Positions 49,328-56,918 of a stretch of 59,203 nt of DNA are shown in pieces (the stretch's first letter is position 1; the number at the start of each line of letters is the position of its first letter). The notes beneath the pieces are model-generated. The model was not told the DNA's origin. It did no database searches and saw only the letters and a program-made list of their open reading frames with translations. Source of the stretch: a virus. A program made the translations under genes and the position numbers. The stretch lies in IMG/VR virus record IMGVR_UViG_3300002143_000074, positions 1 to 59,203 of that record; one strand, given 5' to 3'.

Positions 49328-49596
49328 CCACCACCAAATTCAGAACCACCCTCTTCACCAACTGGTCCTAAAACACCCATTAATGCAGTGTGTAGTTGAC
49401 GTGCAATTTCCATAGGCATAACAAAAGATTGTTCTCCTTCTGGTCCGGTAATAACAAAAGTAACGTCTTTTGGTTGTTCCTCTTGTTGTGGTTCATCGGA
49501 ACCCATTGGTTTTTCAAATGGTGTTTCCATTCCTCCATCAGATTGAAGTTCATTGATACATTCTCTGATAATTGATACAAGTTGTTTTCTGGTCAT
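49324..49596 (-). CDS. small virion-type protein with leader, 90 aa
   Basis: MTRKQLVSIIRECINE carries the I-x-E leader. Then a Gly/Pro/Glu-rich linker and a short beta/helix domain (DVTFVITGPEGEQSFVMPMEIARQL). Preceded by a TATTTATA box. Confidence 0.6.
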   Translation of the reverse strand: MTRKQLVSIIRECINELQSDGGMETPFEKPMGSDEPQQEEQPKDVTFVITGPEGEQSFVMPMEIARQLHTALMGVLGPVGEEGGSEFGGG

Positions 49597-49600
49597 ATCC

Positions 49601-49608
49601 TATAAATA
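49601..49608 (-). promoter_or_regulatory. TATTTATA box, 4 nt before start codon
   Basis: In gene orientation TATTTATA-GGAT-ATG. Confidence 0.5.
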
Positions 49609-49644
49609 TAATCTTCAAGAGAAAAACGTCATTTTAAAATCATT

Positions 49645-50160
49645 TTATGATTCAAAATCGAATACATAAATTATACGTTTACACCCCCAAGGTGGCATTA
49701 TGATTGCTTTCAGTGGTTTGGTTTGATTAAACCACTTGTCAAAGTCAGATAATTTAAGGTTATTATGACAATCTTTTGGGTCAGCACATCACCACTCCAA
49801 TGGTAAACTGATAATTGCCCGTCGTGCGACTCGTTTGACTTCCTCGAAGATTTTAGATTGGTGTCCGTCTAAATGTTCAAACACCTGTAAGGCCATGAAT
49901 ATATCAAATTGTTTATTTTCAAACGGCCACGGAGTTTTACGTGCATCATGAATGACTCCACCCATTTTACAAGACTGTTGATTCATTGGAATGCTATTTT
50001 TAAACAATGGAAAATCCCACGTTCCTAACTCTAAACAAGTGTTGGGTTTGAACTCCATTGTTTGTTTTATAGCTTCTGCATAATATGGCCACCTATCCGC
50101 ATAATAGGGATTTTGTTTTAAGGTGTTGAGATAATCTTCATAATTTACTGGTTCTAACAT
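49645..50160 (-). pseudogene. SAM-dependent methyltransferase with in-frame TGA
   Basis: CLELGTWDFPLFKNS, GGVIHDARKTPWPFENKQFDIFMALQVFEHL and AIISLPLEW are class I methyltransferase features. After SLPLEW a TGA (49789-49791) interrupts, then the same frame continues CADPKDCHNNLKLSDFDKWF...CKRIIYVFDFES to TAA, as expected for the final strand of the fold. Total 172 codons. The shortened form would lack the last strands. Confidence 0.65.
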
Positions 50161-50164
50161 ATAT

Positions 50165-51880
50165 TTAATCCTCCCAATCATCGAAGAATTTACCATTACC
50201 CATCCAATATACGATGTTTACATTTGGGTGGTCACGTCGTATTTCTTTCAATGCGGTTTCCTTACCATACTTTTTACGTGGGGTTTTTCTTACATCAACC
50301 GCAGTCAATTTATTAGCTGGACAATTCCAACTCATATCATTAATCATACATTTATCCATTACACAAATTCTCGTTGCCCAAATCAATGCACCTTGGTCAA
50401 AACATTTGAGTGACTCTTCAACCTCTGGTTTAGTTAATGCTTGTTTGCATGCAAATAACCAGTTGTATAATAGACCACCACACTCACTTTTATCTATTGC
50501 CAATATACCGGTGTTGAATGTCAAACTTGGGTCGTTGGTGCTGTTGTATGGTAACACCGATTCCACATTACCATTGATACAAAATGATGGATTGTAAGTG
50601 TCCTTGAATACCACAAACTTTTGTTTATTCATCATTTCAATCAATGGATACAGGGGTTCCAACACAATCGCATCAACATCAATCCAGAGGATTTTGTTAT
50701 ACTGACACTTGTTTATGAGAAATGGTTTCTTCCAAATATTCAGATGGTATAGTTTATCTTTGAACTGTTCATGTATTTCTTCGTGAGTGAATATATCGGT
50801 ATCAAATCTATGTTTGATTGGGTTGATTCCATTTTTGACACACCACGTTGTTTGTTCAGGTGTCAAACCCAAATCATAAATTACAATCGGACCATTCCAC
50901 ACATTACGTATCGCAGCCAACCATGTTGGAAAGACTTTGAAAAATTTACTATCAATAGCAGAAACAACAGCGGTTTGATTGACTCCAACCAATCCATCAT
51001 CGTTACGTATAAGAAAATACTGTTTAACCAAATGAATCATTTCTTCATCTGCGATATCAGTCCATGTCAACAATCCATCTTCATTATATGTTAGGTCTGT
51101 ATAAGGATTGAGATTGGTAATGTTGTCTTGACGTTTAATATACTGTCTATCTTTCTTGTCACCATGCCATAAGTGTTGAATATTGGCACGTAATACACCA
51201 ACCTCATCTGTGCTCGATATATATTCTCTCACTTTATTGGACCATACATCATATGCAGCCATTAACTCACTGTTGAGATTATAGAAGCGATTGTGTAGTT
51301 TTATATCCAACACGGTAACGACAAACCACGAATCGTTTGACCCCATAATATGTTTATCAAACAAACCAACCTGAGTAAAGAAATCACGTCGAGCAGCCCA
51401 AGCCCACCCCGGTCGAAATATTCTCCAATCCTCACATGTCTCTATTTTTTGTTTAAGACTAGCGACAGATTTCACAATTTGTATAATATTACCAGATGAA
51501 TCCAAATCCTCACAATATTCAAACATTTGAACAATTTTATATTCATCTAATAATGTTTCAGCACGTTGTGCCCAAGTATCGTCACTATATAATAAATCAG
51601 CATCAATCCACGCAACCTTGGTTATGTAGTCAGGTAACTTGGATACCATGACGTTAATTAAGTTCTCTTTATACCACAGAACTGTATTGCTTCGTAGTTG
51701 TAACGTGTTTGGTCCAGCTGGTAAATCGAATGGTTTATCGTCAAACGCAACTTCGATGGTAAACAACTCATAACCAGTTCTTTCCACACCCTCTTTGAAC
51801 TTGAAATAATTGTCTTTAATTAGTTTGTAACCACCGTAGTTAAAATAACATGCGATTATTGCTAATGACTTCTGACTCAT
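50165..51880 (-). CDS. protein with two glycosyltransferase domains, 571 aa
   Basis: The N-terminal half has KVAWIDADLLYSDDTWAQ (DxD-type GT-A site) and WAWAARRDFF; the C-terminal half has NKILWIDVDAIVLEPLYPLI and FNTGILAIDKS, typical of GT8-like enzymes. Probably decorates phage DNA, virion or host surface sugars. The methyltransferase gene follows 4 nt downstream. Confidence 0.8.
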   Translation of the reverse strand: MSQKSLAIIACYFNYGGYKLIKDNYFKFKEGVERTGYELFTIEVAFDDKPFDLPAGPNTLQLRSNTVLWYKENLINVMVSKLPDYITKVAWIDADLLYSDDTWAQRAETLLDEYKIVQMFEYCEDLDSSGNIIQIVKSVASLKQKIETCEDWRIFRPGWAWAARRDFFTQVGLFDKHIMGSNDSWFVVTVLDIKLHNRFYNLNSELMAAYDVWSNKVREYISSTDEVGVLRANIQHLWHGDKKDRQYIKRQDNITNLNPYTDLTYNEDGLLTWTDIADEEMIHLVKQYFLIRNDDGLVGVNQTAVVSAIDSKFFKVFPTWLAAIRNVWNGPIVIYDLGLTPEQTTWCVKNGINPIKHRFDTDIFTHEEIHEQFKDKLYHLNIWKKPFLINKCQYNKILWIDVDAIVLEPLYPLIEMMNKQKFVVFKDTYNPSFCINGNVESVLPYNSTNDPSLTFNTGILAIDKSECGGLLYNWLFACKQALTKPEVEESLKCFDQGALIWATRICVMDKCMINDMSWNCPANKLTAVDVRKTPRKKYGKETALKEIRRDHPNVNIVYWMGNGKFFDDWED

Positions 51881-51884
51881 ATAT

Positions 51885-51892
51885 CATAAATA
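51885..51892 (-). promoter_or_regulatory. TATTTATG variant box, 4 nt before start codon
   Basis: Variant of the late-gene box upstream of the glycosyltransferase gene. Confidence 0.4.
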
Positions 51893-51895
51893 CTA

Positions 51896-52087
51896 ATGGA
51901 TGTTCAAAACCACCTCAAATCTTTTGTTGACAAATCAATCGGGGTATGGTTATATATAAACATGTGGATTAAATGGAAATACAACGACCATGCTCACCCC
52001 GGTAGTGCAAGAGATATGTCTTATCAAGTTGGTGTTCAACTTGCACTTTACGATGAACTAATGAAAAATAGAAATGAACCTGTATGA
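51896..52087 (+). CDS. hypothetical protein, 63 aa
   Basis: GVWLYINMWIKWKYNDHAHPGSARDMSYQ; overlaps the next gene by 4 nt. No family. Confidence 0.55.
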   Translation: MDVQNHLKSFVDKSIGVWLYINMWIKWKYNDHAHPGSARDMSYQVGVQLALYDELMKNRNEPV

Positions 52088-52338
52088 TTTGGGGAAGTGA
52101 CATAAAGCCAAAGAAGAATCCTAAGTATTTATTCCGTTCGGATGACGGTGTAAGATTCACCCGACAATCTGATGGTCTATACACAATGGACGATAGTTAT
52201 ATGGACGAGATTATTCGTCATAGATACAGTTATGATGTATTGATGTCACATAGATTTGTTACACGACTGAGAGACTGTCGTATAACAAAAACAATTCAGT
52301 ATAACGATGGACATGGAAATGGTGATTTTGATGAGTGA
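52084..52338 (+). CDS. hypothetical protein, 84 aa
   Basis: Basic start (KPKKNPKYLFRSDD). Part of the small-gene zone; no family. Confidence 0.55.
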   Translation: MIWGSDIKPKKNPKYLFRSDDGVRFTRQSDGLYTMDDSYMDEIIRHRYSYDVLMSHRFVTRLRDCRITKTIQYNDGHGNGDFDE

Positions 52339-52489
52339 AGAAGAATTTGAAAAATATATCGACGTGTTGGGTGATGAAGTCATGTGCAAATTTTTGGAGT
52401 TAGATGAGGTTCAGATGGAACACTTCGATTCAAAGTTAACCAAGTTAATTATGGATAGAAAGAATAAGTTATGTCCACCAATTCTATAA
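52331..52489 (+). CDS. hypothetical acidic protein, 52 aa
   Basis: ATG 52331 overlaps the previous stop by 8 nt; helical, acidic (MSEEEFEKYIDVLGDE). Confidence 0.5.
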   Translation: MSEEEFEKYIDVLGDEVMCKFLELDEVQMEHFDSKLTKLIMDRKNKLCPPIL

Positions 52490-52662
52490 CATTTATGACA
52501 ACTAAAATAGACGAATCTATAAAATCCGTAGAAAATGCAACCGAACACTATATGACTCTAACTCGTTGGATGTATACTGAGGAACTTGATGGAGAAATTG
52601 GTAATCTGTTTAGTAGAGTGTACTATCAAACCTACGATTTTATTCACTCCGATTCTATTTAA
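52471..52662 (+). CDS. hypothetical protein, 63 aa
   Basis: Overlaps its neighbour by 19 nt; ATG 52495 is an alternative. Ends convergently inside the minus-strand array. Confidence 0.5.
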   Translation: MSTNSITFMTTKIDESIKSVENATEHYMTLTRWMYTEELDGEIGNLFSRVYYQTYDFIHSDSI

Positions 52663-52817
52663 TCCTCGGTAACGGTTATCATGATTTGTGGTATCATCAG
52701 TTCATCTGGAATGGTAGGCATCAACGCATCAAAACATTCGTAACTTGATTCTTTGTCAATCAATTTATCGGTGTATAACACCCATTCATATAATCTAATT
52801 TTCGGTGATTTATTCAT
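52659..52817 (-). CDS. small array gene, 52 aa
   Basis: MNKSPKIRLYEWVLYTDKLI...; last gene of the minus-strand array; overlaps the upstream gene by 8 nt. Contains the LYEWVLY aromatic core seen across the array. Confidence 0.5.
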   Translation of the reverse strand: MNKSPKIRLYEWVLYTDKLIDKESSYECFDALMPTIPDELMIPQIMITVTED

Positions 52818-52986
52818 GGTGATAGTCCCAAATACTTACTATCATTTCATTATTTGCCATTCTGAGTTGTCTGGTGACGAATAACTCTGCACAGACACCA
52901 CTAATTGTCTCTTTATCAATCCACTCATTTTGACCAGTCATTACATTAATGAGTTCAAACATGTTATCTACATTCTTATTCTTCAT
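52810..52986 (-). CDS. small array gene, 58 aa
   Basis: NNEMIVSIWDYHH near the C-terminus shows the hydrophobic-strand-plus-Trp core typical of the plus-strand array. Overlaps both neighbours. Confidence 0.5.
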   Translation of the reverse strand: MKNKNVDNMFELINVMTGQNEWIDKETISGVCAELFVTRQLRMANNEMIVSIWDYHHE

Positions 52987-53146
52987 CTATAAACTCCATA
53001 TCATATCGACGTCCTAAGTTTAAAAGGTCATGCACTACATGTACAGTTTGATAAAAAGCTGCATCGGCTGTTGATGTATAAATTTTCTTATTCGTAGCCA
53101 ACGGATAGATATACCATGGGATTTGTATTTCTATAATTTCACTCAT
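52976..53146 (-). CDS. small array gene, 56 aa
   Basis: EIIEIQIPWYIYPLATNKK; overlaps neighbours by 8-11 nt. No family. Confidence 0.5.
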   Translation of the reverse strand: MSEIIEIQIPWYIYPLATNKKIYTSTADAAFYQTVHVVHDLLNLGRRYDMEFIDEE

Positions 53147-53393
53147 TTACAAACTCCTTTATGACGGTTGGAAAGTTTGTTAGTCCCACAATTCTAATAT
53201 CACTAAAACGACGATGTGCATTATATGTTGTTCTAAACACAATATCCAAAGATTCATCACCCAATACACAATCGTCGGTAAGATGTATATACTGATATAA
53301 TTTAATGGGTGCAAATTTAGTCATTGGTGAAATCTTGGATATAACTTGGGTTATTGTCGGCACCAAATTCTCTTGGGATGAACCGTAAATCAT
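53139..53393 (-). CDS. small array gene, 84 aa
   Basis: Ends NFPTVIKEFVNE, similar to SSNIIHEFLTD (53933 gene) and SYIQDFTND (53317 gene). Its start lies inside the 53317-53469 frame. Confidence 0.5.
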   Translation of the reverse strand: MIYGSSQENLVPTITQVISKISPMTKFAPIKLYQYIHLTDDCVLGDESLDIVFRTTYNAHRRFSDIRIVGLTNFPTVIKEFVNE

Positions 53394-53539
53394 CGGCTGC
53401 CCACACTACACGAATCCAAGTCTCACGCATGATGACCCCATAATCATACGTTTCTGCATATGAACCCATTGTCACTATTAAACGTGAATGAGAGTTTATT
53501 CAAACATTCGACGGTTGGTGATAATAATCGTTTATCCAT
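53317..53539 (-). pseudogene. small array gene, probably frameshifted
   Basis: ATG 53539 encodes MDKRLLSPTVECLNKLSFTF and stops at 53444; from 53469 another frame continues SYAETYDYGVIMRETWIRVVW and ends SYIQDFTND, matching the array's C-terminal pattern. Joined by a one-base shift near 53455-53470 they make a normal-sized member. Alternatively two overlapping genes. Confidence 0.35.
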
Positions 53540-53541
53540 AT

Positions 53542-53754
53542 TTAACGCATAAATTCCTCTGCCGCAGTTCCTCGGAGAGCCCAATCTTCATCCGATGTCT
53601 CGAATATAGATGTATTAAAAACTCTAGCTGATTCAATAATAACAAAATCTTTACATTCACGAACCGACTGACGAGATGAATCCCCACATTTTACTCGTAT
53701 ATCCGCGTCCAATTTATATTTTGTTTTGAGATGTTTTTCGATAAGTTTATTCAT
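53542..53754 (-). CDS. small array gene, 70 aa
   Basis: NKLIEKHLKTKYKLDADIRVK, ends TAAEEFMR; overlaps the upstream gene by 8 nt. Confidence 0.5.
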   Translation of the reverse strand: MNKLIEKHLKTKYKLDADIRVKCGDSSRQSVRECKDFVIIESARVFNTSIFETSDEDWALRGTAAEEFMR

Positions 53755-53929
53755 CTTCTAAATAATCTATTAAAATACTAATATGATTACCCATCATATT
53801 TTCCATACTTGGTTGAAAGTCGATACGTGTATTTTTTGTCAATCCAAAGTCAAAATCTTCACATTTTTCTCCAAGCTGGTTATACATATCTGGTCCACGC
53901 ATATTTTCTATTTTATAGTGAGTGTTCAT
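53747..53929 (-). CDS. small array gene, 60 aa
   Basis: Acidic, ends SILIDYLEDE; no family. Confidence 0.5.
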   Translation of the reverse strand: MNTHYKIENMRGPDMYNQLGEKCEDFDFGLTKNTRIDFQPSMENMMGNHISILIDYLEDE

Positions 53930-53932
53930 AAC

Positions 53933-54172
53933 TCAATCTGTCAAAAATTCATGAATGATGTTTGAACTTTCCGCTAGGAAGAAGTGTTTGCGTTCATTTT
54001 CGTTATATACATCTATTACCAAGTCACCACTAAACACATGTCCAGATGTGCTAGTGAATAAAAGTCTATGAAATAAAGCAGTCGAAAATATCTCTTCACG
54101 GGATTTTCCAAATTCAAATCCATTTTCAGATAAACACTTTAAAATTGGTAACGGAAATTTATTCATAACCAA
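53933..54172 (-). CDS. small array gene, 79 aa
   Basis: Starts MVMNKFPLPILKCL, ends SSNIIHEFLTD. ATG 54166 is an alternative start. Overlaps the membrane gene by 10 nt. Confidence 0.5.
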   Translation of the reverse strand: MVMNKFPLPILKCLSENGFEFGKSREEIFSTALFHRLLFTSTSGHVFSGDLVIDVYNENERKHFFLAESSNIIHEFLTD

Positions 54173-54378
54173 CTTTTTAGAATTTTAGTCCTGTAAATTT
54201 CCATGAAGAAAGTATGTGCGGGTTCTAACAAAAATATATAACCACCTGTGAACATTAACAGTTGAATCACATGTAGGGTGGTGTTCCACAACTCCACAAC
54301 ATTAACCATCGCACCGAAAATGAATAGTGCATAGAGTAACATACTAATAAATCTGGTTAAAAAATTGAGATATTTCAT
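54163..54378 (-). CDS. small membrane protein, 71 aa
   Basis: Two hydrophobic helices (FISMLLYALFIFGAMVNVV; VIQLLMFTGGYIFLLEPA) and a basic end. Confidence 0.6.
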   Translation of the reverse strand: MKYLNFLTRFISMLLYALFIFGAMVNVVELWNTTLHVIQLLMFTGGYIFLLEPAHTFFMEIYRTKILKSWL

Positions 54379-54384
54379 ACAAAT

Positions 54385-54612
54385 CTACTTTACTGGAAGT
54401 CCGTGCATTGTCAATGATTTTTTAGATACGTCAATGATATTGGTCATACAAGTATTTTTCAACTGTTTCCATGCTATACTCTTTATCTTTCTCTTACTCA
54501 ATGGTTTAGGTGTGAATGTGGAGAATTTAACCGATGTCATAAATTTACGGTTGCTGTCGAAGAATTCGACTTCATAATCTTTCGTTTCAATTGTTATTAT
54601 TGACGTATTCAT
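54385..54612 (-). CDS. small protein, 75 aa, first of the minus array
   Basis: Beta-rich N-terminus (SIITIETKDYEVEFFDSN) and basic middle (KPLSKRKIKSIAWKQLK). Divergent from the plus-strand array at 54698. Confidence 0.5.
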   Translation of the reverse strand: MNTSIITIETKDYEVEFFDSNRKFMTSVKFSTFTPKPLSKRKIKSIAWKQLKNTCMTNIIDVSKKSLTMHGLPVK

Positions 54613-54697
54613 TTAATGAGACTACATCCTCATTTGAGATACACAACTTATTATAGATTGACTATTTGAGTTGTTTGTGGTTCACTGGATGAGTTAA

Positions 54698-54751
54698 ATG
54701 AAAATCAGTGACTATGACAATATGTGGATTGATGATTTTCTATCAGATTGA
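54698..54751 (+). CDS. possible 17-aa ORF opening the plus array
   Basis: MKISDYDNMWIDDFLSD, then a TGATATG junction to the next gene. Very short; perhaps a remnant or leader. Confidence 0.25.
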   Translation: MKISDYDNMWIDDFLSD

Positions 54752-54752
54752 T

Positions 54753-54908
54753 ATGACCAAGTATAAAGATAAAGAACGTGTAGTGTTTATGATGATTTTA
54801 GACGACATTGAGAAAATGACGGATGGTATGAATGACAATAACATGAGCCTGACCTTGTGGCCACCAAACCAGTTTTGGTCTGGTGATTTTTTTGTAGATG
54901 AAAATTAA
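54753..54908 (+). CDS. small array gene, 51 aa
   Basis: NNMSLTLWPPNQFW carries the array's strand-plus-Trp core; overlaps the next gene by 11 nt. Confidence 0.5.
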   Translation: MTKYKDKERVVFMMILDDIEKMTDGMNDNNMSLTLWPPNQFWSGDFFVDEN

Positions 54909-55062
54909 AAATGATGAAAATGTGGTATTCACAGCATACTGTCGTCAAATTCAAAATACGACGGATGATAATTGTGATGTAGTCCAGTGGAAATCATATG
55001 AATTCCACCCATTCATATTCAATGAATATATCATTTTGGAGTTTGCAAAATATGAAAACTAA
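54898..55062 (+). CDS. small array gene, 54 aa
   Basis: Starts MKIKNDENVVFTAYCRQI; core DDNCDVVQWKSYEF. Overlaps the next gene by 11 nt. Confidence 0.5.
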   Translation: MKIKNDENVVFTAYCRQIQNTTDDNCDVVQWKSYEFHPFIFNEYIILEFAKYEN

Positions 55063-55231
55063 GACTTACAACTTATCACAACGTATCAATAACATAGCTT
55101 CTGGTTATGATACTGACCCATGGTGTAAAGATGAAAACTATCTGTTTATATGGCGTTCAGCACCACGAACGGATTTAATACAACTGACTCAGGGTATGGC
55201 TGTTAATGATTATAAAGATGATGAAAACTAA
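55052..55231 (+). CDS. small array gene, 59 aa
   Basis: NLSQRINNIASGYDTDPWCKDENYLFIWRS: clear paralogue of the next gene (RITEMAANYDVDPWC...VTIWRT). Confidence 0.6.
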   Translation: MKTKTYNLSQRINNIASGYDTDPWCKDENYLFIWRSAPRTDLIQLTQGMAVNDYKDDEN

Positions 55232-55397
55232 AATTTGTTACATTACCGACCGTATCACCGAAATGGCTGCAAATTATGATGTTGACCCATGGTGTATCAA
55301 TGATGAAAATGTGACTATATGGAGAACATTGGGATTGGTGAAATTTAACAACTCATTATCCATACAAACCGGCATTATCGGGGAATATATGTATTAA
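55221..55397 (+). CDS. small array gene, 58 aa
   Basis: Paralogue of the preceding gene with DPWC and the IWR core; ATG 55221. Confidence 0.6.
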   Translation: MKTKICYITDRITEMAANYDVDPWCINDENVTIWRTLGLVKFNNSLSIQTGIIGEYMY

Positions 55398-55569
55398 GAC
55401 TAAACTTAAAAATAATGAAGATTGTATTTTTTCATTACATTGTGATTCCATTATAGAAACAACTGATAGAGGGTGTCATGTTTTAATGTGGGATTTATAT
55501 TCATCCAACCACATACAACCATTTGATGTATTTGAATTAATTAGAGATGAACATGAAGACTATGATTAA
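55393..55569 (+). CDS. small array gene apparently starting at ATT
   Basis: Frame IKTKLKNNEDCIFSLHCDS...CHVLMWDLYSS...FELIRDEHEDYD matches array members that begin MKTK or MKIK, but the first codon is ATT (55393-55395); no ATG, GTG or TTG lies nearby in frame. Either a rare ATT start or a lost start codon. Confidence 0.4.
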   Translation: MKTKLKNNEDCIFSLHCDSIIETTDRGCHVLMWDLYSSNHIQPFDVFELIRDEHEDYD

Positions 55570-55738
55570 TAAAGATGTCCTTTGGAGACATAAAGTGGAA
55601 AAATTTACCAAACTTCAAAATGAAATGAAAGAATTAGTGTCACAACAATTCGCAGGAGACATTGTTGATTCGTCGTGTAGATTTGGATTGATAATTTCTC
55701 CACTGAGGTTGATTGTAAATTATACACATGAAAATTAA
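55553..55738 (+). CDS. small array gene, 61 aa
   Basis: VLWRHKVEKFTKLQNEMKEL; overlaps both neighbours. No family. Confidence 0.5.
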   Translation: MKTMINKDVLWRHKVEKFTKLQNEMKELVSQQFAGDIVDSSCRFGLIISPLRLIVNYTHEN

Positions 55739-55922
55739 CGACGCACATCTCAATAAACGAATCAATGCCATGGCTTCAAGTTATGATTTTCTAAACAGTT
55801 TAGATGAACCATATCTGTCTATATGGGCTAAATTAACTCGTATGAAAAAACACTCAGGTGTCCGAAATATTGTTATAAGCGAATATATTTACGATGAATA
55901 CGAACCAAAAAAGCAATATTAA
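55728..55922 (+). CDS. small array gene, 64 aa
   Basis: HLNKRINAMASSYDFLNSLDEPYLSIWAKL is a paralogue of 55052 and 55221. Confidence 0.58.
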   Translation: MKINDAHLNKRINAMASSYDFLNSLDEPYLSIWAKLTRMKKHSGVRNIVISEYIYDEYEPKKQY

Positions 55923-56076
55923 TTACACCGTCTTTAATGGTGACATATACAATCTCCGTAAGGAGATGAACGTCACAATCTATGATGATTTGGTAGCTTG
56001 GGAACATTTGGTTTTATTAGTTAGGAATACTCCCGCACAAATAGATGGTTTTATCAACGATAGTGATATTTTATGA
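55894..56076 (+). CDS. small array gene, 60 aa
   Basis: NVTIYDDLVAWEHLVLL core and end PAQIDGFINDSD; overlaps its neighbours by 29 and 4 nt. Confidence 0.52.
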   Translation: MNTNQKSNINYTVFNGDIYNLRKEMNVTIYDDLVAWEHLVLLVRNTPAQIDGFINDSDIL

Positions 56077-56269
56077 ATACTAAAAATGCAAATGAAACTA
56101 ATAAACGTATATCACGGGAAATTGGGCATTTCAGTAATAAACATGGTGTCATGGATGGTGATATTTTTTGGTGTGGAAAAAGGCATCACGATTAACTCCG
56201 ATAACCGCAATGTTTATGAGTGATAATTTTAACGGTACCCTTGATTTTATCGACGACAATAATATATGA
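56073..56269 (+). pseudogene. small array gene with T-tract frameshift
   Basis: Frame 0 reads NKRISREIGHFSNKHGVMDGDIF and then stops. Adding one T to the T6 run (56164-56169) gives ...IFLVWKKASRLTPITAMFMSDN, which aligns with the next gene (VFLVWQNVALTTPTTSILMSDN), where the run is T7. Slippage, decay or a sequencing homopolymer error. Confidence 0.5.
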
Positions 56270-56448
56270 ATCCTGAAAAAAACATTAATAGGTGTATAAT
56301 GAATATAATTGGCCCTTTCAGTAAAAAACATGGGGACTTTGATGATGATGTTTTTTTGGTTTGGCAAAACGTAGCATTGACAACTCCAACAACATCAATA
56401 TTGATGAGTGATAATGTTGATAACACCCGTGATTTTAGCCGTAATTAA
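56266..56448 (+). CDS. small array gene, 60 aa
   Basis: FSKKHGDFDDDVFLVWQNVA; intact paralogue of the preceding frameshifted gene. Confidence 0.58.
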   Translation: MNPEKNINRCIMNIIGPFSKKHGDFDDDVFLVWQNVALTTPTTSILMSDNVDNTRDFSRN

Positions 56449-56451
56449 AAT

Positions 56452-56817
56452 ATGAAAGTAATACTAGAAAACCTCGACACCCCGAATAAAAACAACCGTA
56501 TCTATTCCAAGGAGTGTATAACCAACGCTATTGAAAAGTCTCGTAGTGACACAGTATTGGTTTATTTAAATCAAACATCCAATCCTCGACTACAAGATGC
56601 GGCTGGTGTAGTCAATGAAGTGAAAATTGAGAATAACCAAGTGGTTGCCGATATTCAAATTCTTTCATCTCCAAGCGGTATGGTGTTGAAAGATACTCTA
56701 CTCAATAATTCGGTTGGTTGGAATATGGTAGGAGTTGGTCGGTTACAAACTAATAAAGATAATCAACAGATAGTCACCGATTATCGAATTGAGTATATTA
56801 ACGCAAATCCTACTTAA
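56452..56817 (+). CDS. gp21-like prohead-protease fold, catalytic residues missing
   Basis: LENLDTPNKNNRIYSKECITNAI, NPRLQDAAGVVNEVKIENNQVVADIQIL and WNMVGVGRL follow the T4 gp21 (peptidase S80) layout. At the His position (NHP in T4) it has NQT, and at the Ser position (GVSSRG) it has MVGVGR, so it is probably inactive. 121 aa, shorter than T4 gp21 (about 210). Confidence 0.5.
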   Translation: MKVILENLDTPNKNNRIYSKECITNAIEKSRSDTVLVYLNQTSNPRLQDAAGVVNEVKIENNQVVADIQILSSPSGMVLKDTLLNNSVGWNMVGVGRLQTNKDNQQIVTDYRIEYINANPT

Positions 56818-56918
56818 AACCTCTAATCAGATGAAAAATATCAAAAGAATCGTCTAATTCCATGAAATATATCACCGGAACCCACTTTTTGTTCGTAACC
56901 GCATAAAACAAAATTCGA

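Noticed and set aside
49789-49791. Selenocysteine at the methyltransferase TGA
   Set aside because: No obvious SECIS-like hairpin directly downstream and no selenium genes in the window.
56810-56911. Minus-strand TTG ORF of 33 codons (WVPVIYFMELDD)
   Set aside because: Coding-like but short, with a weak start and overlapping the promoter of the YopX-like gene.
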